A DNA stretch of 40,156 nucleotides, taken from NCBI RefSeq assembly GCF_000829695.1, contig NZ_BBNN01000054.1, forward strand, positions 1 to 40,156, read 5' to 3'. This DNA is from Streptomyces sp. NBRC 110035 (GTDB lineage Bacteria > Actinomycetota > Actinomycetes > Streptomycetales > Streptomycetaceae). Made by a program: the position numbers and the translations under genes. This document shows, in pieces, positions 27,042-36,301 of the stretch. Numbering within the stretch: position 1 is the stretch's first letter; each line of letters begins with the position of its first letter. Below the pieces are notes generated by a model that saw nothing but the letters and a program-made list of their open reading frames with translations, was not told where the DNA came from and did no database searches.

Positions 27042-30000
27042 CCGTCCTGCTCCGGGCTGCGGCCCGAGACCACGACCACACCGGTGCTGTCCAGGCGGAG
27101 CGACGGTGTCTGGAGGGCTGTCATGAGCGCTTGGCCCGCCAGCGCTTCCGTTTCCACTTCTTCCTCCAGTTCAGCGCGCTCGTTTCCCTCCGAGCGCGCG
27201 GCACGCAGTCTCAACTGCCGCAGTCGGGTGGCGATGTCGGTCTCGGCCATGGCCAGGGCTCGGGTGCGGGTCGCCTCTACGGCGTCGTTGCTGTGGACCA
27301 GGCGCTGGGCACTGTGTTCAGCAGCTCGCCAGCGCGGCGCCCATTGGTCGGCCGGGATGAATGCGTATGCGTGTTTGATGCGCTCTGAGTTGAGTGCGTA
27401 GTCGCCTCCGGGCTCTGCGGGCGTCGGCTTGGCATAGCGCGCCTGCAGGGCGTCGAGGTGGCGCCCGTCGGTGATGGGTGTGCCATCTGCGTCGGTCCAC
27501 ACGGTCGCAATGAGCGGCGGGAAGAGCGCGTCGGCGCGGCGTCGCAGCGACGGCAAGTCCACCAGGTCGCTGGTCCAGGCTGCAGCAAGTTGGTCGAGCA
27601 GGTCGCTTTCCGGGCTGGCCTGCAACGGCTGCGCTTCGATGGCGTAGTCGAAGCGGTAGGCAAGGCGCTCTGCGTAGGGCCAGGTGGGGATCCACCGCCA
27701 CATGCCGAAGGCTCTCCCCCGGTCGTCGTTCCACAGGAAGTCGGACACGGCATCGATGAACTGATCGCCGTAGCGGTAGAGGCGGACGTCTTCGTGCTCG
27801 ACGGCCACTTTGCGCACGAAGGTGCCGCGGTGTCCTGCGAGCGGCACGAAGTCGCGCTGCAGTCGCGCTGCGGATACCAGCGGCATCTGGACGTGTCCGG
27901 CTGCCAGCCGGCTGACGGGTTCGTAGCTGCCGATCGCATGGGCGGGGTCGCCTGCGGGGGCGAACCGCAGGTTCCCGGCCGCCCGCCGCGAGGACAGCAG
28001 TGCATCGGTGACGTCGGCGAACGAGGCTGCCTGACTCTCCGATGCCATCATCCGTCCGTACACCGAGCGCTCGTCAGCGGGTGCTTCGATGCTGTCCAGG
28101 GCGTCCTGTTCCTGTACGCGCTTGACCTCGTCCTCGAGCATGGTGCGGACCATGCGGATGGCGTCGGGTGCGGCATCGGCACCGTGCTCGAACAGCAGGT
28201 CCCAGGCGGCGTCTGTGGCGGCGTCCACCGCATGCTGCAGGCTGGCTATCGACGTGTCGAAGACGGCGAACCCTTCGCTGAGGATCTGCATCCACGCTGC
28301 GGCAAACGACTGCGGGTCGGTCGTCTCGGCCACCCAGTAGGAGCGCCAGGCGCCGCCTTCGCGACGGGCGTCCCAGCGGTCGCACCGGCCGATACGCTGC
28401 TCGAGGCGGTTCGCCCTGGGCGGCAGGCCCACGTGGATGAGGAGATCGGCGAACTGGAGGTTGCGTCCTTCTTCCGCTGAGTGATCGGCAACGAGGACGG
28501 CTGCCATCCGGCTCTGCTCGAAATCCCGCACTGCCTGCTCGGAGGCTGCGGGCGAGTCGCTCGCCAGGTGCTGGTAGACAGCCCCGGGAAGCACTTCCTT
28601 GAACGCGCCGACCAACTCCCCTGCCAACTGCGGGGTCGGGCAGAAGACGACCACCCGCTCACGTGCTTTGAACAGGTAGGTCAGTGCGTCGGCCAGTGGG
28701 CGTGCCATGCCCCGGCGGCGGCTGACGAAGCGCAGGTCACTCTCGATGCGGTCGAGCGCGTCCTGCTCGCCCGGCGTGGCGGCCACTCGGGACTGGGCCC
28801 ACGCGCACAGGGCGTCCGGGTCCAAGGACAATGCCACGCCCGTCGCGAAGGCCGACGCTGCCTCGCGGCGGGCCTCTTCGTCGAACTCACAAGCAGCAAG
28901 AGCCTCCTGGCGCCAGTTGTCCAAAAGGGAGGCAAGGCCGGCAAAAGCGGACGAGGGAAGAACCACCTGCTGGGGGCGCAGACGCCCGGTGACCCGGTAC
29001 GACTCGTGCAGCGCAGCGGTACGACGAGTGCGCAGCATCCGGCGGTGGAGCCGATACACCTCGGACACATAGGTGCGCAGCGCGCCGATCGCAACGGCCA
29101 GCGCATGCCGGTCCGGTCCTGCGACTGCCTGCCTGACCTCACCGATCAAGGCGGCGACTTCAGCATCTTCAGGGAACGCGGCGCCGATCTCCGTGAGGCG
29201 CTTGTTCAGCAGCACGCCAGGAAAATGGGGCTGCAGTCCAAGGAACAGCCGGCCCAGCGCGGAACGCGCCTCCATGCGCCGTCGCAGGTCCTCGGTCGTC
29301 GTGTCCCGGTACACGGCCGGGTCGAGCAGTTTGAGCATGGCCAGGAAGGCACGTTCGTTGTGCAGCGCGGGCGTCGCCGACAGCAGCAGCAAGCGCGGGC
29401 TGGCGGTGGCAACTTCGGCAAGGCGCGTGTAGCGGCTGGACAGTTCGGGCTGCTCGCTGTGCGCCAGGCGGGCCAGATGGTGCGCCTCATCGACCACGAC
29501 GAGATCAGCCGGTACCCACGTGTCGGGTGCGTCGTCGCGGGAGTACATGATGCGGGCGCCCGGGAAGTCACCGGTGCGGAACTTGCCCGACAGTTCGCGG
29601 CGCCATTGCTCCACGAGGAACGGCGGGAGAATCAGTTGCACGGTGAGGTCGGGCTGGTCCAGCAGGAGTTCCCGCACGACAAGGCCGGCCTCGATCGTCT
29701 TGCCGAGACCGACCTCATCGGCCAGGAGGTAGCGCTGCACTGGGTCCTGCAGCACGCGCCACACGGTCTCGACCTGGTGCTCGTACAACTCGATACCGCT
29801 CGAGAGGGCGCCGCGCATGCCATGGGCCGCCGAACGCTGCGTCAGGGTGCTCTGCAGGAAGGGGCGCCGCATGTCGGCCAGCAGAGGCGATTCGAGCAGT
29901 CCGGCGCCGGCAAAGCCGACGGGGTCGGTCAGCGGCTGGTCCCAGCGGACATACAGGTCCTCTTCGGCAAGGTATCCCTCCCAGTTGCGCGCCCGCACGT

Positions 30001-30484
30001 GGATGTCCCGATGGGCTGTGGCCTCGATGACGCGCCCGGAGCGCCATGCGGCACCCGTGGGCCAGAACACCCGCGTCTCGGGTGCCAGCGTGAACCGCTT
30101 AAGCCCCTTCCTGGGGACGGTGTGACGACTGCGCTCGTCCGGAGGCTGTCCTGGGGTGTCGAAGTACTCGAGGATCAGGCCATCGCCGTCCTTGCCTACG
30201 AGTTTGCCTGCACCGAGCGTGTTGGCGCTGGATACGAGCAGGTCGCCTGGGCGCAGCGACAGGCCGCGGGAGGTGTCGCTGCTGCGCGCCGGACGGCTCG
30301 CCTTCGCTGTGCGGGGCCGGGCCGGCGCCGCCTTGCCCGCGCCGCCGTCGATGGTCCGTGATCCACGGCATTGCGGGAACCGTGAACAGCCCCAGAAGCA
30401 GTTGCCTGCGTTAGGTCCCCGCGATGCGAATTGCATGACCATTTTGGCGCCGCACCGGGGACACAGGACAGCATCATCCGTCAC
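27032..30484 (-). CDS. dpdE: DpdE, SNF2-family ATPase with N-terminal zinc finger
   Basis: The 1150-residue protein is a SNF2/RapA-type translocase: LLADEVGLGKTIEAGL (about 260), VVVDEAHHLARL, LLLSATPALHN, and motif VI RLEQRIGRCDRW. The extreme N-terminus is a topoisomerase-type C4 zinc finger: Cys8-x2-Cys11, then GNCFWGCSRFPQC with Cys33 and Cys39. It is joined by an Ala/Pro/Arg-rich linker (about 45-75) to a domain preceding the motor. The start is GTG at 30484, chosen for the GGAG site 7 nt upstream; the open frame continues to 30766 without support. It is the first gene of the eight-gene restriction operon, so its promoter must lie in the gap above it. It likely moves along duplex DNA while testing for modification. 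Confidence 0.88.
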   Translation of the reverse strand: MTDDAVLCPRCGAKMVMQFASRGPNAGNCFWGCSRFPQCRGSRTIDGGAGKAAPARPRTAKASRPARSSDTSRGLSLRPGDLLVSSANTLGAGKLVGKDGDGLILEYFDTPGQPPDERSRHTVPRKGLKRFTLAPETRVFWPTGAAWRSGRVIEATAHRDIHVRARNWEGYLAEEDLYVRWDQPLTDPVGFAGAGLLESPLLADMRRPFLQSTLTQRSAAHGMRGALSSGIELYEHQVETVWRVLQDPVQRYLLADEVGLGKTIEAGLVVRELLLDQPDLTVQLILPPFLVEQWRRELSGKFRTGDFPGARIMYSRDDAPDTWVPADLVVVDEAHHLARLAHSEQPELSSRYTRLAEVATASPRLLLLSATPALHNERAFLAMLKLLDPAVYRDTTTEDLRRRMEARSALGRLFLGLQPHFPGVLLNKRLTEIGAAFPEDAEVAALIGEVRQAVAGPDRHALAVAIGALRTYVSEVYRLHRRMLRTRRTAALHESYRVTGRLRPQQVVLPSSAFAGLASLLDNWRQEALAACEFDEEARREAASAFATGVALSLDPDALCAWAQSRVAATPGEQDALDRIESDLRFVSRRRGMARPLADALTYLFKARERVVVFCPTPQLAGELVGAFKEVLPGAVYQHLASDSPAASEQAVRDFEQSRMAAVLVADHSAEEGRNLQFADLLIHVGLPPRANRLEQRIGRCDRWDARREGGAWRSYWVAETTDPQSFAAAWMQILSEGFAVFDTSIASLQHAVDAATDAAWDLLFEHGADAAPDAIRMVRTMLEDEVKRVQEQDALDSIEAPADERSVYGRMMASESQAASFADVTDALLSSRRAAGNLRFAPAGDPAHAIGSYEPVSRLAAGHVQMPLVSAARLQRDFVPLAGHRGTFVRKVAVEHEDVRLYRYGDQFIDAVSDFLWNDDRGRAFGMWRWIPTWPYAERLAYRFDYAIEAQPLQASPESDLLDQLAAAWTSDLVDLPSLRRRADALFPPLIATVWTDADGTPITDGRHLDALQARYAKPTPAEPGGDYALNSERIKHAYAFIPADQWAPRWRAAEHSAQRLVHSNDAVEATRTRALAMAETDIATRLRQLRLRAARSEGNERAELEEEVETEALAGQALMTALQTPSLRLDSTGVVVVSGRSPEQDGCV

Positions 30485-31844
30485 AGGCACACTCCGAAAG
30501 AGCAGCGTAGGCAGGCGCCGTCGGCAGGTTAGGACGGCGCAGGCGGCCCGGCGATATTCTGCCGGGCTGCCGGGACGGCCGTGGAGTGCGCACACGCAGG
30601 TCCTGACGCACGCGCTGGGTGGAGGCAACGGCAGGCAGTTGCGCGTCCGTGCGGAGCGGGGCGCCCACGTGGTGCACGTGTCCGCTACCCGGCGCCGACT
30701 GACGATGCAGAACACCGCGTCGGCAGGCTGGGGAGCCGACCGACCCACGCGTCGGTGCACGGACATGCGCAGCGGTGCAGTGTGCCAGCAGCACGGATTC
30801 CTCTACGGCCTCACAGCTGGTGAATGTGGAGCTTTCCCACTTGTGTAAGACGGCACGCCCACACCTCCAACAACCGGCAAAGCAGCACAACTCCCCCACG
30901 CTCAGCCTTGGCATTGCACTTCCTTCACAAGGTGCTCACATCCAGCTGGTTGCAGCGTAACCGGAGCCACTGACAGTGCCTCCGCCCGGGCGTACCGGTC
31001 TGCCGCGGCCCCGCGACGGAAAAATGCTGCTCACCATGCCGGAAGCTCCCCCTGCCCCGCTCGACGTCACCACGGTCGCGTACCAACTCGCGCCACCCCG
31101 CCCCCTACGGCATGTTCAGCACACGTTGGCGGTGATCGTGCCGTTCACGATCACCATGGAATACCGATCTATGAGGCACGTGCAAGGCGATGGACTGTTT
31201 CCACCAAAGCAGTGTGTCTGACGGGAGGCGGACGGGGCCGCCCGGGGAGCGATTGGAGCCAGGCCGATAAGCCGACGCGGCCCTTCAGACGGCAGATGCA
31301 GGCGAGGTGTTCGAACGTTGCAGCGGAGCGAGTCGGGCGCTGTGCGCTCGATGGCCAACGGTACGCCGCACGAGGAGGCCGGCGCGGTGCGCCGACTGCG
31401 TCACTGGCCAACGGTGCGAGGATGAAGGGCTGTTCGGAACGCGACGCCGGACCTTATACGGCTGCCGTGGGAGGGCCACACTCGCTGCGCGGTGGGGGTG
31501 CTTGCTTGTCCTGGCGTCTCGTCGGCAGTGGTGAGCGTTGGCGCTGACCGTGGACAGGGCGGAGAATTCGCTGCGTGGTGCGCCTGCCGCTGGCCGGCCG
31601 ATGTTGCGCCGTGCCTGCCGACAGCGGTAACGCGCAAGACGGCCGCCTGGATCCGCCTCGGCTTACGTGCCTGGAACGCCGCTCAAGCCAGGTACGACGC
31701 CGACACCGCCGATGTCGCGGTGCTTCTGCCCAGCACCAATGGGCAGGTTATACGCGGCACCAACCACTTCTGCTGTTGCAACAGTGCGGACGCACCCTCA
31801 TCGAGGGTGTGCAAAACGGTTGACCGACAGGCGAGATCCCGGAG
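30485..31844. other. 1.4-kb gene-free interval between restriction and modification blocks
   Basis: I find no ORF here with convincing composition or a recognisable domain on either strand. It must contain the dpdE promoter. Visible elements are a hairpin at 30546-30567 (7-bp stem GCCCGGC, loop 8 nt) in the expected dpdE leader, two CACGTG boxes 3 bp apart (30666-30680), a 12-bp palindrome CTGTTGCAACAG (31773-31784), and a 7-bp hairpin CACCCTC/GAGGGTG (31793-31809). A small RNA, a regulator too short to recognise, or decayed DNA are all possible. Confidence 0.5.
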
Positions 31845-31871
31845 TCACCGTGCCGGGCCAGGGCACGGTGA
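31845..31871 (-). terminator. Hairpin terminator after the second dpdB-like gene
   Basis: A 10-bp perfect stem (TCACCGTGCC/GGCACGGTGA) with a 7-nt loop begins 12 nt past the stop codon at 31884. There is no T-run after it, as is common in Streptomyces. It would end the dpdC-B-A-B transcript and separate it from dpdE. Confidence 0.6.
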
Positions 31872-31883
31872 ACGGGTGCAACG

Positions 31884-32987
31884 TCAGTTGCGGACGGCAC
31901 GTACCAGCAGGTCGGTAAGGAGACGGATGTCGTTAGGTGTGTTTTGCAGGCCATTCCAACGACGCTGTTCGCCGTCGGCGAAGCGCCACATACCGGAGGT
32001 CCAGGCGGTAATGGGCATCAGCCCCAGGACGGCGTTGCGTACCTCGTCGCAGTCGACGGCTTCGGCAGGCATGCCGTCGGTGAGGGTGTCCATGACGAAA
32101 CCCATGGCCTGGATGCCGACACCGTGGGTGAGGCGGGACTGGCGAGGCGGGAGTTTCCAAGCGTCGCTGAAGGTGTCCTTCACGATGTTCCAATACGCGC
32201 GCAGATGCTTCAGCATGCGCTCTACGTCGCCGGAGCCGTCTTCGGGGTTGCGGTATTGGTAGAGAGCGCCTTCGAAGAGGCTGTGTTCCAGCATTCGCAG
32301 CATGCTGGTGTCCTTGATGTTGCCGTGCGGTGAGGTGGGGCTGGCCACCCTGCCGTAGAAGGGGCCCTGGCCATCGGTGTTAAGGCGGATCATCAACTGG
32401 GCGGGCAGGCGCCGGCGGGCGTAGGCGGGGGGAAGCTGTCCGCTGGTTTCGGGCAGCAGTTCGTGGATGAGGCCCTTAGGCAACGGTTTGGTGGAGTTGA
32501 CCAGGATGAACTGAGAGCGCTGGTCTTCTTGGTTGTCGGCGATGAACCCGACGGCGGCGACGGGGAATTCGGCCAGGTCCGCGTCGCGGATGGCGGCGCT
32601 GCGCTGCTGGCCATCCACAATCAAGGCGGGCTTGTCCTCGTCGGTAAGAGATTCATCCACCGGGATCACCAGCACGCCGGGGACTGAGTAGTCCACGCCG
32701 GCTTTCGGGCGGATGCCAGTTTCGAAGCGGACGGTGTCATCGAATGCCAGGACGAGCGCGTTGGGGAGCATGGCGTGGTCGGACTCGAGGTAACGGCGGA
32801 TGCCGCGGATGTGGCTGAGAACCTCTGGCCGCTGGTAGCCCTGCAGTTCGCTGCTGTCGTTGCGGCGGACGCGGGAGACAGCGGCGAAACTGTGGATTTT
32901 CTTCCCGTCGACGGCAAAGCAGTAGATTTTTCGGTTGCCTTGGCGCACTTCAAGTGCGGGAAGCCTCAACTCGTATCGGTCGGCCAT
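31884..32987 (-). CDS. dpdB: Second DpdB-like DGQHR-domain protein
   Basis: The 367-residue protein carries the ParB/sulfiredoxin-like DGQHR signature as LIVDGQQRSAA (Asp125 to Ser130). This is preceded by GYQRPE and followed by FILVNSTKPLP and LTHGVGIQAMG. These are the same landmarks, in the same order and nearly the same positions, as in the other dpdB-like gene at 34251-35384, but most other residues differ. In the studied Dpd system DpdB is an ATPase partner of DpdA in inserting preQ0. The start ATG 32987 has AGGAG 5 nt upstream; the GTG just before it is too close to that site. It follows dpdA by 46 nt and is the last gene of this block. The role of a second copy is unknown. Confidence 0.85.
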   Translation of the reverse strand: MADRYELRLPALEVRQGNRKIYCFAVDGKKIHSFAAVSRVRRNDSSELQGYQRPEVLSHIRGIRRYLESDHAMLPNALVLAFDDTVRFETGIRPKAGVDYSVPGVLVIPVDESLTDEDKPALIVDGQQRSAAIRDADLAEFPVAAVGFIADNQEDQRSQFILVNSTKPLPKGLIHELLPETSGQLPPAYARRRLPAQLMIRLNTDGQGPFYGRVASPTSPHGNIKDTSMLRMLEHSLFEGALYQYRNPEDGSGDVERMLKHLRAYWNIVKDTFSDAWKLPPRQSRLTHGVGIQAMGFVMDTLTDGMPAEAVDCDEVRNAVLGLMPITAWTSGMWRFADGEQRRWNGLQNTPNDIRLLTDLLVRAVRN

Positions 32988-33033
32988 CACATCTCCTGGC
33001 AGGGTTGGAAAGAAAAGCTAGAAGGGGGTGCAT

Positions 33034-34254
33034 TTACGCGAAGGTAAGTTGTCTTATCTTGGCTTCGAGTACGGCGAGATTATGGAATCCGCGGCGTTTA
33101 TTACGCTCACTGCCGCGGAATATAGCGATTTCGATTCCATGTTTCTTGCACAGAGCGCAGGGGCAAGTGCGCCACGGGGCGTAACTTAGGGTGCGTTCGT
33201 AGTACTCAAGATAGCTTTTCTTTTTCGGGCCGAGCACGAGAGCTTCGTACGTTGCGAGGGCACTCATGACTCCTTCGAGTGCTGTTTCTTCTTGGTCGAA
33301 TTCGCGCAGGGCGCGCAGGCAGGAGCGTTCGGCGACGATTGCCTCGGCTTGGGAGACGTGGCCGGAGAGGATGAGGCGCTTCAGGGCAGGGTTTCCGTCG
33401 ACCTGGGGGACGCGGATGGCAGTGTAGGAGTCGGTGGCCGTGTGGTAGTTGTTGCGGTCGTCCATGAAGGCCTGGCGGAAGGCGGAAGTGCTGTCGAAGC
33501 TGGTCACGCCGTGGCGGGCGAACTGCTCCATGCTCTCGACACGGTTGATGCCGAGCAAGTGCAGTCCGGTTTCGGGAGTGCGCACTTCGTCGATGGCCCG
33601 CAGGCAGGCGAGGATCTCGTGGGACTTCAGTGGGACCATGCCACCGAGGGCAATGCGCCGGTATCCCATCTTCTGCAGCTCCGCGACGCTGTGGGCGTAG
33701 CTGTCGGGTCCCCATCCCTGGGCGGCACCAACTGGTTCGAAGCGGGCGCCTTGCGCGTGGGTTGCGGTGATGAAGTCCTCAGCAAGTTCGAGGGAGATCT
33801 CCTGGCGCTCCACCCACGCCGACTCGGGTTCCGCATCGGACTCTTCCGGGATGTATCCAAAAATGATGTGGTCGATACTGATGCCTGCGTCGAAACCGCA
33901 GCGGCCGTAGAAATCAAGGACTTCGTCTACCTCATACGGTGGGCGTTCTTCGTCGATGTAGTTAAAGGCGCCGCAGTCACCGATCGTCGAGCAGGTGTCG
34001 GGAAGGCGGAAGAAATTCCGCACGCCCAGACGGTAGAGCCGCTCGCGCTGTGGGGCAGAGTATTTCCCTGCCCCCTTCATGGATCCGTCGACAACCGCTT
34101 TGCTGACGAGGATCCCGTCGTAGGGGATCGGCGTCACGGCCTGGTGAGCGTACACGTCATCGCGCTGGCGCACTCGGTAGGGCGAATACTCGTCGTTGAT
34201 GAAGTCGTAGGTGGGGCTCACCAAGTCCTGGCTGTCAGGGAAATAGAATTTCAC
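33034..34254 (-). CDS. dpdA: DpdA, DNA 7-deazaguanine transglycosylase
   Basis: The 406-residue protein belongs to the tRNA-guanine transglycosylase superfamily, in the DNA-acting DpdA branch. The base-recognition motif appears as TIGDCGAFNY (Asp93). A SIDHIIFG segment follows (about 126-133), then the likely nucleophile in GVTSFDSTSAFRQAF (Asp254). The zinc site near the C-terminus is Cys364-x-Cys366-x2-Cys369 with His391 (CPCALC...GFHN). The enzyme exchanges guanine in DNA for preQ0. The start is GTG at 34254, overlapping the dpdB stop (GTGA); the open frame extends upstream but only as a shadow of dpdB. The position between two dpdB-like genes, and the preQ0 genes across the divergent promoter, support DNA rather than tRNA as substrate. 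Confidence 0.92.
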   Translation of the reverse strand: MKFYFPDSQDLVSPTYDFINDEYSPYRVRQRDDVYAHQAVTPIPYDGILVSKAVVDGSMKGAGKYSAPQRERLYRLGVRNFFRLPDTCSTIGDCGAFNYIDEERPPYEVDEVLDFYGRCGFDAGISIDHIIFGYIPEESDAEPESAWVERQEISLELAEDFITATHAQGARFEPVGAAQGWGPDSYAHSVAELQKMGYRRIALGGMVPLKSHEILACLRAIDEVRTPETGLHLLGINRVESMEQFARHGVTSFDSTSAFRQAFMDDRNNYHTATDSYTAIRVPQVDGNPALKRLILSGHVSQAEAIVAERSCLRALREFDQEETALEGVMSALATYEALVLGPKKKSYLEYYERTLSYAPWRTCPCALCKKHGIEIAIFRGSERNKRRGFHNLAVLEAKIRQLTFA

Positions 34255-35384
34255 GCGGCTTTTGCCTTTTCCTGCACATAGATACGGAGGAGGTAGTTCG
34301 ACAGGGTACTGATGTGGCGCGGGTTGTTCTGGAGTTCGTTCCAGGGGAGGTTCAGGTCGGGCCAACGTCCCTGGGTCCAGCGGCAATGAGGGGCGATCAG
34401 GGCGAGTTCGGCCCGTGCCTGTTCCACAGCGAGGGGCGATGCCGGATCGATGGCCATCATCACTCGGTCCATGAGGCGTCCCATGGAGCGGATGCCCACG
34501 CCGTGCATCAACCGCGACCGTGTCGGCGGGAGCCCCCACGCGGTGGGAAAGATGTCACGCACAGCACTCCAGTAGATGACGAGGATCTGGCGGATGGTGG
34601 CCGTGTCGACGGTGCCGTTGGACAGGTTCTTGTGCGGGAAGAAGACGCCTGCAGGGGAGTTGAGGGATTCCTGGATGGCCGTGGTGAGGCTGTTGTCTGT
34701 GACGACGGCGTCCGCTTTCTGCTCGGACGTGGTGGAGGGGCGGCGCACCAGGCCCCGGAACGGTGAATCCTTGTCGTGGTTGAGGGCTTCGACCAGGACG
34801 GAGGGGAGTTTGCGAGCGGAGAGTTTGGTGGGCAGGGCCGTGCCGACTTCCGGTAGGAGTTCGGTGACCAGGTTGGTGGGCAGCGGGGAGACAGTGTTCA
34901 CGCGCAGGAACTGGTCTCGTTGGGTTTCGAGGTCTTCGGCAACGAATCCGGCAATAGTTACGGCCAGGCGGGTGTTACGGGTGCGTGCCAGTGCGAGGCT
35001 GCGCTGCTGGCCGTCGACGATCCAGGCGGGTCGCGGGGCATCGAGGGAATCGGGCACAGGGATCTCCAAGGTGCCCGACGTGCACAGACCGTCGCTGCTG
35101 CCCGGGCCCGGGCTGGACTTGAACCGCACGCTCGAGGGAAGCGCCAGGATCAGCCCGTTGGGAAAAAGCACCTCTTCCCCGTCGAGGTAGTCGAGGATCT
35201 GGCGTACGTGCTGCTTCTTCTCGGGCCGCTGGTAGCCGATCAGTTTGCCGGCTTCGTCTCGGGAGATCCGTGCCACGTCGGCGACCTGATGCACCTCTTC
35301 TGCTGCCAGAGTGAACACATACAGAGGGATCGTGGGGTGCTGCTCGATCCGCAGGGCCCGGCGCTTAAGCACAGTGGAGGTCAT
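34251..35384 (-). CDS. dpdB: DpdB, ParB/sulfiredoxin-like DGQHR-domain ATPase
   Basis: The 377-residue protein has the DGQHR-type motif WIVDGQQRSLA (Asp124 to Ser129), an upstream GYQRPEKKQHVRQIL helix, and downstream FLRVNTVSPLP, LMHGVGIRSMG and WNELQNNPRHI segments. DpdB works with DpdA in placing preQ0 into DNA and hydrolyses ATP, as shown for the Salmonella protein. The ATG at 35384 overlaps the dpdC stop (ATGA), with GGAGG inside the intergenic overlap, and its stop overlaps the dpdA GTG. It is the more likely orthologue of classical DpdB because it is coupled to dpdA. The second copy lies downstream of dpdA. Confidence 0.9.
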   Translation of the reverse strand: MTSTVLKRRALRIEQHPTIPLYVFTLAAEEVHQVADVARISRDEAGKLIGYQRPEKKQHVRQILDYLDGEEVLFPNGLILALPSSVRFKSSPGPGSSDGLCTSGTLEIPVPDSLDAPRPAWIVDGQQRSLALARTRNTRLAVTIAGFVAEDLETQRDQFLRVNTVSPLPTNLVTELLPEVGTALPTKLSARKLPSVLVEALNHDKDSPFRGLVRRPSTTSEQKADAVVTDNSLTTAIQESLNSPAGVFFPHKNLSNGTVDTATIRQILVIYWSAVRDIFPTAWGLPPTRSRLMHGVGIRSMGRLMDRVMMAIDPASPLAVEQARAELALIAPHCRWTQGRWPDLNLPWNELQNNPRHISTLSNYLLRIYVQEKAKAA

Positions 35385-36301
35385 CGAGGGCCAATCGTTG
35401 AGGTATACAGGTCTGCGAAGCGCTTCTGCTCACAGGCCATCCCCTTGTCTCTCAGCAGGCGCAGCAGGCGGGTGCGCGAGTAGTCGGGGTAGCGGCCCTT
35501 CACATCTCTGATGAAGGCGATCACGGCCTGGTCCGACATCGGCTGTCGGGCATAGCGTTCCGTGCGGGCTACCTGGGACGACCATGTGCTCCAACGCTCC
35601 TTGGCAGTTGGGGTGATGAGGTGGCCCGGCGTGCAGTGCTCGAGCCAAGAGGCTGCCATGCGGACGTTCAAACTGGTCAGCGTTCCGCCCAGGGCCTGCC
35701 TGAGGGCGGCGTTGGCCGGCATGCGCACGATCCCGTCCACATCGCTGGCGCCGCCGATCAGTACCACGTCAGCTCCGGTGGCTGCCAGCGCGACAAGGTC
35801 GTTGTGCATGGCCTGGGCGTAGGTCTCGGACAGCACCACCAGTGCCTGTCCGGCAGTTGCCGCGATCTGGGGAAGATGACGGCTGGCCTCCATACGCTGC
35901 AACTGACCCCACCACTGGGCTGCCTGCGCGCTGGAGGATGCCACGGAATCTGCGTGTCGAGGCATAAAAGTGGCCGCATAGGACGGGGCGAGGCTGGAGA
36001 CTGGTTGCAGGCCCAGGCCGGCCGAGGCCACGTACAGGCGAGGCGTAAACCCTGCCCCGGAGGCGGCTTTCGTGAGGGCCGCGGCGCGGCGCCACTGGTC
36101 TCCCTGGTACAGCTCCCCCAAAGCGGTCCGCCGGCCCGGTGCGGCGTGCAGACGCCGTGCCCATTCCGCCGCGCGTTGCCGGATGTCCGTGGCGGGCAGT
36201 TCACGCACGCGCAGGCCGGGTTCGGGGGGTGAGGTCTTCCGGTCTGTGCACGTGACCACGATGGGCAACTCGTTCACTACGGATCGACCTCTGACTTCCA
36301 T
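35381..36301 (-). CDS. dpdC: DpdC-like preQ0-to-amide converting enzyme
   Basis: The 306-residue protein begins with IVVTCTDRKTSPP and includes LYVASAGLGLQPV, ALVVLSETYAQAM and DVVLIGGASDVDG. This pattern is shared with the DUF328/YaaA-related DpdC family. In the characterised pathway DpdC turns 7-cyano-7-deazaguanine in DNA into the 7-amido form (dADG). The C-terminal part (VIAFIRDVKGRYPDYSRTRLLRLLRDKG) looks like a helical DNA-binding tail. ATG 36301 is chosen as start; GTG 36277, with an AGAGG 10 nt upstream, is an alternative close to the conserved core. It is the first gene of the modification operon, divergent from queC with about 100 bp between. DpdC identity is from motif impression and context. 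Confidence 0.75.
   Translation of the reverse strand: MEVRGRSVVNELPIVVTCTDRKTSPPEPGLRVRELPATDIRQRAAEWARRLHAAPGRRTALGELYQGDQWRRAAALTKAASGAGFTPRLYVASAGLGLQPVSSLAPSYAATFMPRHADSVASSSAQAAQWWGQLQRMEASRHLPQIAATAGQALVVLSETYAQAMHNDLVALAATGADVVLIGGASDVDGIVRMPANAALRQALGGTLTSLNVRMAASWLEHCTPGHLITPTAKERWSTWSSQVARTERYARQPMSDQAVIAFIRDVKGRYPDYSRTRLLRLLRDKGMACEQKRFADLYTSTIGPR

Noticed and set aside
12531..30484. BREX or DISARM defence system
   Set aside because: There is no PglZ, BrxC or DNA methyltransferase, and the helicase/PLD set combined with DpdA fits Dpd much better.
30474..30914. Minus-strand ORF with an AAGGAAG site at its ATG, just upstream of dpdE
   Set aside because: The sequence is Cys- and Arg-rich with no domain and overlaps the dpdE start in another frame; codon use looks random. 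A leader peptide cannot be excluded.
31492..32262. Plus-strand ORF of 256 codons
   Set aside because: Much of it is the antisense of the dpdB-like gene, and the unique part has no convincing composition.
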